64,000 nt of DNA, from the NCBI GenBank assembly GCA_046331665.1, contig JAXLQK010000021.1, positions 1-64,000 of the forward strand, given 5' to 3'. The position numbers were made by a program, and so were the translations under genes. A model generated the notes under the pieces. The model was not told where the DNA came from, searched no databases, and was given only the letters and a program-made list of their open reading frames with translations. Below, in pieces: positions 1-8,561 of this stretch (the first letter of the stretch is position 1; every line of letters starts with the position of its first letter). This DNA is from CAWBAT01 sp046331665 (GTDB taxonomy: Bacteria; Acidobacteriota; Terriglobia; Versatilivoradales; Versatilivoraceae).

Positions 1-638
1 GCTTGACCCGAGGACTGGCTCAGGATTCCATCCCCAACTTCAAATCACACCGTTGGGGCTCTTCCAATAATGTTCCTCTGATCGATCTCTATCGCAAGAC
101 CATGGGGATTGTCGGTCTGGGGGGGATTGGAACCGAAACTTCCAGACGAGCGCACTATGGATTTGATATGCGAATTCTCGCCATCGATCCGAAACCTCTC
201 CCCAAACCGGCATTCGTTGAGGAATTACACGATCCGGGTTGGTTGATGGAAATGGTTCCTCAGGTCGATGTCTTGGTCAGTTGCGCTCCCATCACGAAGG
301 AAACTGCCCGGATGTTCAATGCCAAAGTATTCGGCAAAATGAAACCCACTGCCTATTTTATCAACGTGTCGCGAGGCGGGCTCGTGGACCAGGAGGCCCT
401 TGTTGATGCCCTCAAATCCCGCCGGATCGCTGGCGCCGGCCTGGATGTGACCTCTCCGGAACCGCTCCCTGCCGATCACCCGTTGTGGGACTGTCCGAAT
501 CTGGTCATTACTCCACACAACTCGGGAGCTGCCCCGATCCGCCAGGTGCGACTGGTGGAACTGCTCGCAGAAAATGTACGCCGCTATTCGAACGGATTGC
601 CGTTGTTGAATGTCGTGGATAAGACAAGAGGATACTGA
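1..638 (+). CDS. D-isomer-specific 2-hydroxyacid dehydrogenase, 3' part
   Basis: C-terminal ~211 residues of an NAD-dependent 2-hydroxyacid dehydrogenase (phosphoglycerate/glyoxylate/hydroxypyruvate reductase family); the gene begins left of the window. The Rossmann dinucleotide motif GLGGIG is near residue 38. The family's catalytic set is visible in order: Arg in NVSRGG (about residue 124), Glu in SPEPLP (about 152) and His in ITPHNSG (about 172). It would interconvert a 2-keto acid and a D-2-hydroxy acid in the cytoplasm; the substrate cannot be told from this part. A downstream DUF1501 gene converges on it from the minus strand with a gap of only 23 bases. The frame is open from the first base, so the apparent first codon is probably not the true start. 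Confidence 0.9.
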   Translation, partial: LTRGLAQDSIPNFKSHRWGSSNNVPLIDLYRKTMGIVGLGGIGTETSRRAHYGFDMRILAIDPKPLPKPAFVEELHDPGWLMEMVPQVDVLVSCAPITKETARMFNAKVFGKMKPTAYFINVSRGGLVDQEALVDALKSRRIAGAGLDVTSPEPLPADHPLWDCPNLVITPHNSGAAPIRQVRLVELLAENVRRYSNGLPLLNVVDKTRGY

Positions 639-661
639 AGGTCGGGGGGGAGACCCTGACG

Positions 662-2086
662 TTAAGCCAGAATCTTTTTGACGGGCCCGAAGCCGGGCTC
701 AACGAGCCGCACCGGACGATTGTTGATGACGGTGTTGAGATCCTCGTAATTCAGCCCCATGAGATGGAGGATTGTGGCATTCAAATCGCTCACATAGACA
801 CGGTCTTCGACGGCGTTGAAGCCCACTTCATCCGTACTCCCGACGACGATCCCTCCTTTAACTCCGCCCCCTGCCATCCAACAGGTGAAGCCGCGAGGAT
901 TATGATCTCGCCCGGTAGTATTCTGTGACCAGGGAGTTCGTCCAAACTCCGTAGCCCAGACCACGAGAGTATTATTGAGCATCCCTCTTTGCTTGAGATC
1001 CTTGATCAGCCCGGCGATCGGCTTGTCGGTTTCACGGCACAGTGGCGCATGTGCCTTGATATCTCCGTGTGAATCCCATGCGCCGTTTCCACCTCCTCCG
1101 TGACAGACCTGAATAAAGCGAACCCCTTTTTCCGACAGTCGCCGAGCCAGCAGCAACTGTCGTCCAAAGGAATCCGTCTCCTTCTCCCCAATCCCGTAAA
1201 GCCCCTTGATGGACTCGGGCTCCCTGCTGAAGTCGGTCAACTCCGGCACAGACAACTGCATGCGGGCGGCTAATTCATAACTTTTCAATCGAGCCGCAAT
1301 CTCCATATCGGTCTCATACTCGTGGCGAAACTCTTCGTTGAAGCTGTGGAGCAGTGCCAAATCCTTTTCCCGTTGGGGCAAGGAAACGCTTTTGGGGGTA
1401 TTGAGATTTTCCACGGGAACTTCTCCCGTCCCAAAGGGAGTGGCGGAGTAGATCGTTCCGAGATAGCCGCCGGTCAACTGGACTGGAGTAGTCGGTCGGC
1501 CCATATTGATAAATACCGGCAAGTTTTTGTTGGCACTGCCCAAGGCGTAATAAATCCAAGAACCGAGACAAGGATGATTAAATTGCCGGCCGCGGTGTCC
1601 CGTGACCATCTCGATTGCAGCCGGAAAATGATTGACCTCCTGGGTGTACATCGAGCGAATCATGGCAATCTCATCGACACAGCTTCCGACGTTGGGAAAC
1701 CAGTCAGAAACGGCGATGCCCGATTTCCCATATTGAGTGTAAGTTCTCAAGATGGGGATGACAGGCCGCTGCATCTTCGCCTGATTGTCGCCAAACCCGA
1801 CTGCCTCAATCATCTTCCCGGCATATTTGTTGTCTTTCGGATCAAATGTATCGATATGACTAACTCCGCCGCACATATACAGAAAGATCACCGAATTAAT
1901 CTTGACCGGTAAGCGGGGGGCAATCCTTCCGGCTTCAGGGCCGGAAGTCAAGTCTCCCAGTGGCGCAGCAATCAGCCCCTCGCTCGCCCATAGGTAGCCG
2001 ATGGCAGCTCCCAGAAATCCCCCTGATGACTCAAAAAAATGGCGTCTGGTAAAGGGCATCAACGAATGCTTCTTTTCTTCAATCAT
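662..2086 (-). CDS. DUF1501 family exported protein
   Basis: About 474 residues, typical full length for the DUF1501 family (sulfatase/alkaline-phosphatase-like fold). The N-terminus has a Tat-like signal: RRHFFESSGG followed by a hydrophobic stretch, so export in folded form is likely. Family motifs include an HIDTFDPK segment, HFPAAIEMVTGHRG and WATEFGRTPW near the C-terminus. It lies just downstream of a PSCyt1/DUF1549/DUF1553 gene on the same strand. This is the standard pairing in Planctomycetota and Acidobacteriota, and the biochemical role is not established. The chosen ATG (2086) lies two codons inside a TTG-initiated frame; another ATG at 2059 sits nearer the Tat motif. A second DUF1501/PSCyt pair is at 44.7-49.5 kb. 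Confidence 0.9.
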   Translation of the reverse strand: MIEEKKHSLMPFTRRHFFESSGGFLGAAIGYLWASEGLIAAPLGDLTSGPEAGRIAPRLPVKINSVIFLYMCGGVSHIDTFDPKDNKYAGKMIEAVGFGDNQAKMQRPVIPILRTYTQYGKSGIAVSDWFPNVGSCVDEIAMIRSMYTQEVNHFPAAIEMVTGHRGRQFNHPCLGSWIYYALGSANKNLPVFINMGRPTTPVQLTGGYLGTIYSATPFGTGEVPVENLNTPKSVSLPQREKDLALLHSFNEEFRHEYETDMEIAARLKSYELAARMQLSVPELTDFSREPESIKGLYGIGEKETDSFGRQLLLARRLSEKGVRFIQVCHGGGGNGAWDSHGDIKAHAPLCRETDKPIAGLIKDLKQRGMLNNTLVVWATEFGRTPWSQNTTGRDHNPRGFTCWMAGGGVKGGIVVGSTDEVGFNAVEDRVYVSDLNATILHLMGLNYEDLNTVINNRPVRLVEPGFGPVKKILA

Positions 2087-2130
2087 GACCAATTTTTCGC
2101 GGATGCGCGAAAATCCTTTCCCTGCTCAAA

Positions 2131-3720
2131 TTATTGGATAAAGACAAATTCATCCAGATTGAATAACAACCAGGCGAGTTTTTCCAGCCCCTGAGCTCCA
2201 GCCTCGCAGCCCTGACATTCCTGGATCAGCTTCAAAACAGCTTTCTTTTCCTTTTCGGACGGTTCCCGGGAAAGGGCCATCGTAAAGCCCATCCCCACAG
2301 CCTTCTCCGGATCGTCTTTGGACTCCTTCATCAAGCGTTTGGCAAATTCAAGGCTGGCCTGTTCTACAAGCGGGCTATTCATCAGAGTCAAGGCTTGCAG
2401 GGCCGTAATGCTCCGGTTGCGCACGGGAGTAGGGAGCTTGCCATTGTCGACGTCAAAGATATGCAGGTAGTTCGGCATAATTTCCGCCGTGGAATCATAC
2501 CCCCGCGCCATATAGATCGCGCGGCGATTCGTTTCCCGATTGAAATTTCCAATGACTTTACGACTCCCCGGGTAAAAATAATCGGGCAGGTCCGTGAACG
2601 ATTTCCCTCCGATTTTGAGATCTAATTTACCGGAGAGCAAAAGAATCGAATCGCGCAATTCCTCGGCTGTCATTCGACGTGTCGGGTAACGCCACAAATA
2701 GACGTTATCCGGATCGATCGATGAATCGGCCGCAAGCGTTCTAGAGGAAAGCTGATAGGTACGGGAAGTCACCATAAGCCGATGCATGGCCTTCATACTA
2801 TAACCACTTTCCACAAATTGAGCGGCCAGCCAATCGAGCAATTCGGGATGACTGGGCGGCTCGCTGAGAGCACCGAAATCACTGGGAGTCTTTACCAGCC
2901 CAGTACCGAAATGCCATTGCCAAAGTCGATTCACGGCTACCCTGGCCAGGAGCGGATTCTTGGGGTCCAACATCCAAGCGACGAGACTTTGCCGGGCCCC
3001 CGTTGTGAAAGGCTTTTTCTCGGCAGTGACCGATGGAACGTCAAATCCCAAATTGGCGATATGAAACGTCCGCTCAACTTCACCTTTCGGTTTGTCCGGG
3101 TCTCCGGTTTCTAAAATGTGACTCTTTTCCTGGGCAAGCTTTTCATCCTCACGAACCGTCCAAAAAGTCTCGAGGTCTGCAGGTTTGGCCAAGGCCAGAA
3201 GGGGTGTACGCAGTCCATCGTAGACCTTGACCTCTTCGGGGGTCATGATTTCTTTATATTTGGGGGGGTCGATCCGAATAATAGGCGCGTAATCTTCAGC
3301 CAGTTTCTTCTGAGCCGGATTTCGTTTGTCTTCCGGAGTCTTAAGAGCCTCCTGAACGTCCTGGGGAAGTTGGTGGATACGCTCCCCTTGCAGTCTTTCC
3401 TTATAGGGCGTCAGGAAGTCGTCGAGCGCTTTTTGTAATTCCTTTTCCCTTTTCTGGTAGTGATCCAAGGCCAATTGATTGAGGGCCTGTTCGCGGGGTC
3501 CCGCCAAGACCTGTTGCTCGATGACCACCGGGTCAAACATGGCTTTCAACCCATAGTAGTCTGCCTGGCGGATGGGATCGAACATATGATCATGGCACTT
3601 CGCGCATCCAACGGTAGCCCCCAGAAAAGCAGGGCCGGCAGTCTCGACGGCAGCAAAGGCAAGGCTCCTCTTTTCATCTTTCTCGGTTTCCGCCTCCTCG
3701 AGCCAGAAATCCCGTAGCAA
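2131..3720 (-). CDS. DUF1549/DUF1553 (PSCyt2/PSD1) protein, C-terminal part of a frameshifted gene
   Basis: This 529-residue frame carries the end of DUF1549 (haem-type motif CAKCHDH, then FDPIRQADYYG) and a full DUF1553 domain: RVAVNRLWQWHFGTGLV, DFGALSEPPSHPELLDWLA, then RMTAEELRDSILLLSGKLD and ALQALTLMNSP. It has no proper start. The PSCyt1 and first half of DUF1549 are in the neighbouring frame (3674-4600), and the two overlap by 47 bases. Together they equal one normal ~800-residue protein, so a single-base indel between about 3674 and 3720 is the simplest explanation. The family is exported and thought to bind haem c; function is unknown. It precedes its DUF1501 partner by 44 bases. Confidence 0.85.
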   Translation of the reverse strand: MLRDFWLEEAETEKDEKRSLAFAAVETAGPAFLGATVGCAKCHDHMFDPIRQADYYGLKAMFDPVVIEQQVLAGPREQALNQLALDHYQKREKELQKALDDFLTPYKERLQGERIHQLPQDVQEALKTPEDKRNPAQKKLAEDYAPIIRIDPPKYKEIMTPEEVKVYDGLRTPLLALAKPADLETFWTVREDEKLAQEKSHILETGDPDKPKGEVERTFHIANLGFDVPSVTAEKKPFTTGARQSLVAWMLDPKNPLLARVAVNRLWQWHFGTGLVKTPSDFGALSEPPSHPELLDWLAAQFVESGYSMKAMHRLMVTSRTYQLSSRTLAADSSIDPDNVYLWRYPTRRMTAEELRDSILLLSGKLDLKIGGKSFTDLPDYFYPGSRKVIGNFNRETNRRAIYMARGYDSTAEIMPNYLHIFDVDNGKLPTPVRNRSITALQALTLMNSPLVEQASLEFAKRLMKESKDDPEKAVGMGFTMALSREPSEKEKKAVLKLIQECQGCEAGAQGLEKLAWLLFNLDEFVFIQ

Positions 3721-4600
3721 AAAGCGCCGCGGGATCTTCCATCAGGTCTCCCATTAATTGTGCTTTGACAAATTGATCGTAAGGAAGATCGCGATTCAGC
3801 GAATGGATCACCCACTCACGCCATCGATAAATCCCGGATTGGGCAGGCATATGCTCATCGACGTCAGCGTAGCGAAGAACGTCAAGCCAGTGCCCGGCGT
3901 AGTTCACGCCATGCTGTTCATTATCCAGAAGCCGGTTCGCCAGCTTCGCATAGGACTCCGGGGAAGGATCAAAGAGAAAATAGGCCAAATCCTGTGGGGT
4001 GGGAGGCAGACCGAGGAGATCATAAGATAATCGCCGGAGGAGGGTGGCTTTGTCTGTAACTTCCTGAGGGACCAACCCCTTCTTTTCGTACTCTGCAACG
4101 ACAAAGGCATCGATGGGGTTGAACACCAGCTCGGGGTGCTTGACGGAGGGAATCGGCGGCTTTACGACTGGGCGATAAGCCCAATGGAGGGCTTCCTTCT
4201 GAGACGGCCAAATAGCTCCGGCCTCAATCCATTGTCGGATGACCTCAATCTCCTTCTCCTGCAAAGGGGCCGAGGGCGGCATTTTCAGCTCGCCGGAGCG
4301 CCGAACAGCCTGGTACAAAAGGCTGTCATCAGGTTTGCCCGGCACGATGGCTGGGCCGCGCTTTCCACCTTTTTTTAAAGTCTCCGAACTTGCCATGGTC
4401 AAACCACTCATGGGTGGCCTGACCTTTGGACCATGACAGACAAAACAATTCTTGGACAATACATCAACAATATTCTGAGCCAGCGCGACGTAAGAATGAG
4501 TGAGAAGAATAAGAACCAACAGGGCAGCGCACCGGAAATGACGCCCTCTCACTCGTACCTGGCAATGCAAGTTGAAGTCTGCGGAAGCAATTCTACGCAC
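3674..4600 (-). CDS. PSCyt1/DUF1549 protein, N-terminal part of a frameshifted gene
   Basis: 308 residues. Residues ~22-42 form a hydrophobic signal peptide (CAALLVLILLTHSYVALAQ). PSCyt1 follows with the c-type haem motif CFVCHGP near residue 52, the segment KMPPSAPL, and IRQWIEAGA. The DUF1549 domain starts at NPIDAFVVAEYEKKGL and runs through RRLSYDLLGLPPTP and YAGHWLDVLRYAD. The frame ends abruptly after ATGFLARG, where the family normally continues; the continuation is in the frame 2131-3720. The start is taken as a GTG at 4600 preceded by GGAAC; shorter starts are possible. Confidence 0.8.
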   Translation of the reverse strand: MRRIASADFNLHCQVRVRGRHFRCAALLVLILLTHSYVALAQNIVDVLSKNCFVCHGPKVRPPMSGLTMASSETLKKGGKRGPAIVPGKPDDSLLYQAVRRSGELKMPPSAPLQEKEIEVIRQWIEAGAIWPSQKEALHWAYRPVVKPPIPSVKHPELVFNPIDAFVVAEYEKKGLVPQEVTDKATLLRRLSYDLLGLPPTPQDLAYFLFDPSPESYAKLANRLLDNEQHGVNYAGHWLDVLRYADVDEHMPAQSGIYRWREWVIHSLNRDLPYDQFVKAQLMGDLMEDPAALFATGFLARGGGNRER

Positions 4601-4651
4601 GTCCAGTTCCCTTTACGATGTGCTTTAAATTCATTAAGATTGCGCTAGATT

Positions 4652-4684
4652 GGGTGTCCCCCAATGGGGGCCACCCGATTTTTA
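4652..4684 (+). terminator. Strong stem-loop with short T run
   Basis: A near-perfect inverted repeat: a 5-bp outer stem GGGTG/CACCC, one mismatch, a 5-bp C/G inner stem, and loop AAT. It is followed by GATTTTTA. It has the shape of a rho-independent terminator on the plus strand, but no plus-strand gene lies upstream. It sits between divergent genes. It could be an attenuator, a terminator of an unrecognised small transcript, or a dispersed palindrome. Confidence 0.35.
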
Positions 4685-4851
4685 TCTTACGAACCAACCA
4701 TTGGCCTTGTCAAGCGGGAGAGGATGATTAAAGTGACACAAGATCGGGGTGAAACTTCGGGACCCAAAATTGAAGGCTAGGATATAAAATGCTATCGTGC
4801 CGTTTGGTTTAACGCATTAGGATTGGACATTCTCTCGTAAAAGACAGCCCC

Positions 4852-5508
4852 ATGCGCACACTCAGTAAACTTCAAGCCCTGCTGAACTCGCCGAAGAGAG
4901 TCCAGCCACGGCTAGCATTCAAGCAACGTAAGGTATGGGCTTGTCTCTGTGCAATCAGCGCCTTGGTTTCCATCTCCCTTCTCAGCTGGAATCAACCCCG
5001 AGCCGGAACTCAACCATTTACTTTATCGCTTTCCACAACCAGGATTATGGAATTCGCCCGGGATTTCTCTTCGCTCCCCGCAATCGAGGACATGCCCGAT
5101 CGAATTTACCGATTGGCTTTCACAGAAAACCGCTTCAGCCTCGCAGAGCTGACTGCCTTTGAAGAGCAACGATTCTTTATATACGCCGTTGGCGAAACGA
5201 CCGAACAGCCATCCCCTGGAGACGGGCAACCCAAAAATGGCTTTTTCAAGTTTACGCGCCGCCTCATTTTCTTAAAACCCTCTACCTTTGTGGTGGATGA
5301 TTTAATCATCAGATCCTCAAGCCCGGGCAGCGTCTCCTGGCGCCTGAACAGCCTGCAAGCCCCTGAAATTTCTGGCCTTTCCCTCTTCTCCGGCAAGGAT
5401 GAAAAATTGACTTGTCAGACAATTCTCCCAGAGAACCCAGCTCTTCAGGGGATGGGGCTGGCAATCCTGCTCAGCAAGGTGTACAGCCTGGTCTGCGAAT
5501 CGGGGTAG
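4852..5508 (+). CDS. Heparinase II/III-like C-terminal domain protein, N-terminal frame of a broken gene
   Basis: 218 residues with a hydrophobic segment at about 29-46 (WACLCAISALVSISLL), probably a signal anchor. The middle (FKFTRRLIFLKPSTFVVDDL, then a tryptophan-containing SWRLNSLQAPE segment and TILPENPAL) resembles the beta-sheet C-terminal domain of heparinase II/III-like polysaccharide lyases. The alpha-barrel catalytic domain that should precede it is missing. The likely continuation (EALQGKMRFLNVISLS) is in the overlapping next frame, 5412-6371, so this is probably one gene with an indel between 5412 and 5508. Domain assignment is by pattern and moderate only. No good ribosome-binding site precedes the ATG. 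Confidence 0.5.
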   Translation: MRTLSKLQALLNSPKRVQPRLAFKQRKVWACLCAISALVSISLLSWNQPRAGTQPFTLSLSTTRIMEFARDFSSLPAIEDMPDRIYRLAFTENRFSLAELTAFEEQRFFIYAVGETTEQPSPGDGQPKNGFFKFTRRLIFLKPSTFVVDDLIIRSSSPGSVSWRLNSLQAPEISGLSLFSGKDEKLTCQTILPENPALQGMGLAILLSKVYSLVCESG

Positions 5509-6371
5509 AGGCCCTGCAGGGAAAGATGCGCTTTTTGAATGTTATTTCCCTCAGCAATGAAGCTTCCGACGCACCCCAAGTAAGTTCAAAGTATTCCGAA
5601 AGCGGCAGCCAGATAGAACTGAAAATTACCACTCGATCAAGAAATTTCGAGGTCAACCTGCCCATAATCGATACGGCAGCCGGGGAGATTGCCGTATCGG
5701 GAAACAACGGGAAGCTCCTGCTCGAGCGCAGGCCGTTTCCTTCCGGGCAGTTGCCTCATGGCCCAGAAGGCATGAGGTTGCTGGACTCCTGGGATGCCGT
5801 TTACCGGGGCGGAAATCACCCCGGATGGGATGCAGGAAGGCCATCGGGAGAGCTTCAAAGAGTGGTCGAACAGGGGACCGTTCGCACGGGCCGGGCCATC
5901 GATCTAGGCTGTGGTTCCGGGACAGACGCTATCTACCTTGCTAGTAAAGGATTTGATGTCACGGCGATCGATATTGCTCCGACGGCTTTGAGCCAGGCCA
6001 AAGAAAAGGCAGACAAGGCTGGCGTCAGGGTTAGGTGGTTACTGGCAGACGTGCTGGCAGCGCCAAATCTTGGCTCTTACGAGTTCATCTTCGACCGGGG
6101 TTGTTACCATGAAGTCAGATTTGACAATTCGAAAGCCTATGTCGAGACAGTTCGAAAGCTTTCGAAAGCAGGCACTCTCTTCTTGCTGCTTGCCGGCAAC
6201 CCCAATGAAATGACTTCTAAATATTCTCCTCCTCATGTCACCGAAGAAGAAATTCGCGCTGACTTTTCTGCCTTGTTTGACTTTGAATGGATCAAGGAAA
6301 CTCGGTTTGAAACCAGCCAACCGCAGGATGTTGGACCGCTGGCTTGGTCGGTTATGATGAAAAGAAAGTGA
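5412..6371 (+). CDS. Heparinase-like domain end fused to class I SAM-dependent methyltransferase
   Basis: 319 residues. Residues ~32-108 read as the end of the heparinase-like beta domain begun in the preceding frame. From about residue 121 there is a complete small class I methyltransferase of the TehB/thiopurine-methyltransferase-like type: DSWDAVYRGG, motif I AIDLGCGSGTDAIYLA (about 162-177), motif II VTAIDIAP, FDRGCYHEV and a C-terminal WSVMMKRK. It would use S-adenosylmethionine in the cytoplasm, which conflicts with the exported-looking upstream half. An internal ATG at 5772 could start the methyltransferase alone, but its purine-rich ribosome site is only about one base away. Either the two parts were joined by recombination or they form an unusual fusion. 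Confidence 0.7.
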   Translation: MSDNSPREPSSSGDGAGNPAQQGVQPGLRIGVEALQGKMRFLNVISLSNEASDAPQVSSKYSESGSQIELKITTRSRNFEVNLPIIDTAAGEIAVSGNNGKLLLERRPFPSGQLPHGPEGMRLLDSWDAVYRGGNHPGWDAGRPSGELQRVVEQGTVRTGRAIDLGCGSGTDAIYLASKGFDVTAIDIAPTALSQAKEKADKAGVRVRWLLADVLAAPNLGSYEFIFDRGCYHEVRFDNSKAYVETVRKLSKAGTLFLLLAGNPNEMTSKYSPPHVTEEEIRADFSALFDFEWIKETRFETSQPQDVGPLAWSVMMKRK

Positions 6372-6553
6372 CGAACCGGCTCCCCCATTCCTCGAAAGGA
6401 CAGCACTAGAAAGGGGGCCTCACTCCCGCCCAACGTGGGGGATCACCCAACTCGGCTCGTATTCTCAGATGGTCGAACCAGATTTTCAATTGTCAGAGTT
6501 AACAGAACTCAATTTCTTGAAGGCGAAGACAATCGGGATAAAGGAAAGACATT

Positions 6554-8454
6554 ATGGTCAGTCGGAAAATTGGTTTAGTCTTGCTCGCAATGATGGCAAC
6601 TTATTCCCTACATAGACCTGGGACCGGGTTTCTTAGTACGGAGAATCAACCCATCCCCAAAATTCGATACCCGAACTCGATATCGGTGTGGATAGTTTGC
6701 CAGCCAGAAAAAAGGCTCCACTAAAACGGTGAACCAGTTTAAGCATTCTTTATCAGTTTCAACTTACCGACCGTTTAAAAGAGAGCGGGATTACCTTCGT
6801 CCACCACATTGTGAGAACGCAGGCCGGCACTCCATACCGGTTCATTACGACCACGGCAATGGCATAGCAGGCAGATATCGATGGCGACGGACTTCTTCGA
6901 CATTTACTTTGTGAATCAAGTCGGGGAATCCCCCGGAAAATTTGGGGCAGGACAGTTTCGCAACGTGACAAAGCAGGCTGGGGTGGTTTTGCCGATCGAA
7001 TCGGCGTCACCGCCTCCTTCGCTGATATTGACAATGATGGCGATCAGGATCTGTTCGTCACGACGGTTCGTGGAGGAAATGCCTCTTCGAATGATGGGCA
7101 CGGGAACTTCACTGACGTTACCGGGGAAGATGGGTCGGGTTACAGGCGCATTCTCAGAGCCGTCTTTTGACTTCAACAATGACGGCCTCGTTGATCTGCT
7201 AAGCTGGTGCAATGTAGCAAGTATACCAGTGATGCTCGCTGGCCGACGGAAAGCTATATGGGATTACAGAACGCATTTTCTTTTTTTTTCCTGGGTGGCA
7301 ACCAGAATACCCGCCCGGTCCTTTACAAAAACCTGGGGCAGCACCGATTCATAGACGTCACAACAGAGGTAGGTTTGCATCCTCAAAGCTGGTCCGGGGA
7401 TGCCACTTTTACCGACCTCAATGGAGACGGTTGGCCAGATCTCTACATCCTGAACATGCAGGGACATGATCATTACTTGAAAATGAAAATGGGAAAATTT
7501 GTCGATAAAACCGAACAATACTTTCCCAGGACACCCTGGGGAACGATGGGGGTTAAGTTCTTCGATTACGACAATGATGGACGGATCGATTTGTTTCTAA
7601 CCGACATGCACTCGGACATGATGGGAGATCGCAATCCCGACGAGGAGAAACAGAAAACTCCACAGCACCATATCATGTCGGCGGATACGCTCGGCGGGAA
7701 GGTAGACACTTTTGTCTTCGGAAACGCTTTTTATCACAATCTGGGCCAGGGAACATTTGAAGAGATTTCAGATCGTCTCGGGGTGGAAAATTATTGGCCT
7801 TGGGGGTGAGCGTCGACGACCTCAACGCCGATGGCTGGGATGATATTTTCGTTACCTCAAGCATGAACTTCCCCTACCGTTACGGAATCAATTCCATGTT
7901 CCTGAATAACCGCGGCGAGAGGTTCCTAGACGCCGAATTCTCCTTGGGATCGAACCACGAAGGGACGGCGAAACGCATACCCCATGGTTCAACTTGGACT
8001 GTTCTCAAGGCGGGCAGGCTAGCAAGTACTGTGGAGGTCAGAAAGGAGAAATCGTGATGGCCCCCCTGGGGAGCCGATCTTCGGTGTTGTTCGATCTCGA
8101 CAATGACGGAGACCTTGACATTGTGACCAACGAATTTAATTCAGCGCCGCAAGTATTGATCAGTAATCTTTCCCAACAAAAATCCATTCATTGGCTTAAA
8201 GTCGAACTGATCGACCTCTTCCAATCGCAACGGGCTGGGTGCCGTCGTTCGTGTCCGCGCCGGGAAACAAGCCTATCTGAAATACAACGACGGCAAGTCC
8301 GGTTATCTGTCCCAAAGTGCTCTTCCGCTGTACTTTGGTTTGGATGATGCGAAACAGATCGATCAAGTCGAAGTGGATTGGCCATCAGGACGCAAACAAA
8401 TTATTACCAAGGGACTTGAAGAAAATCAGACGCTGCGGATTAAGGAGTCGAACT
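6554..8454 (+). pseudogene. Decayed FG-GAP/ASPIC-UnbV (CRTAC1-like) gene
   Basis: Read across frames, this stretch gives a full CRTAC1-like protein. It starts with a signal peptide (MVSRKIGLVLLAMMATYS), then LKESGITFVHHIV and FG-GAP calcium-loop repeats (ADIDGDGLL, ADIDNDGDQDLFV, FDFNNDGLVDLL, FDYDNDGRIDLFLTDM, LNADGWDDIFVTSS, FDLDNDGDLDIVTNEF). It ends with the ASPIC/UnbV C-terminus (LPLYFGLDDAKQIDQVEVDW). At least six frame changes and in-frame stops interrupt it: the open segments are roughly 6881-7354, 7207-7809, 7794-8057 and 7994-8347, each in a different frame. That many shifts in 1.9 kb, next to an intact 584-residue homologue at 10-11.8 kb, points to real decay. Its neighbour downstream is a convergent TPR gene. 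Confidence 0.85.
7207..7809 (+). CDS. Largest open fragment of the FG-GAP pseudogene
   Basis: 200 residues of uninterrupted FG-GAP sequence with loops FTDLNGDGWPDLYI and FDYDNDGRIDLFL. It also has the family segment MSADTLGGKVDTFVFGNAFYHN, cut here for length. It is part of the larger decayed gene and has no signal peptide of its own, so it is unlikely to make a functional secreted protein. Confidence 0.45.
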   Translation: MQCSKYTSDARWPTESYMGLQNAFSFFFLGGNQNTRPVLYKNLGQHRFIDVTTEVGLHPQSWSGDATFTDLNGDGWPDLYILNMQGHDHYLKMKMGKFVDKTEQYFPRTPWGTMGVKFFDYDNDGRIDLFLTDMHSDMMGDRNPDEEKQKTPQHHIMSADTLGGKVDTFVFGNAFYHNLGQGTFEEISDRLGVENYWPWG

Positions 8455-8561
8455 AAGCTTTTACGCTTTTTTTTCGGAATCAACGGAGTTGGGGATAGCC
8501 ATCAACGATTTGAGACAATACGGCTCCGAGCAACGCCGCAGTCCTACGCGGAAGCAGGCGC

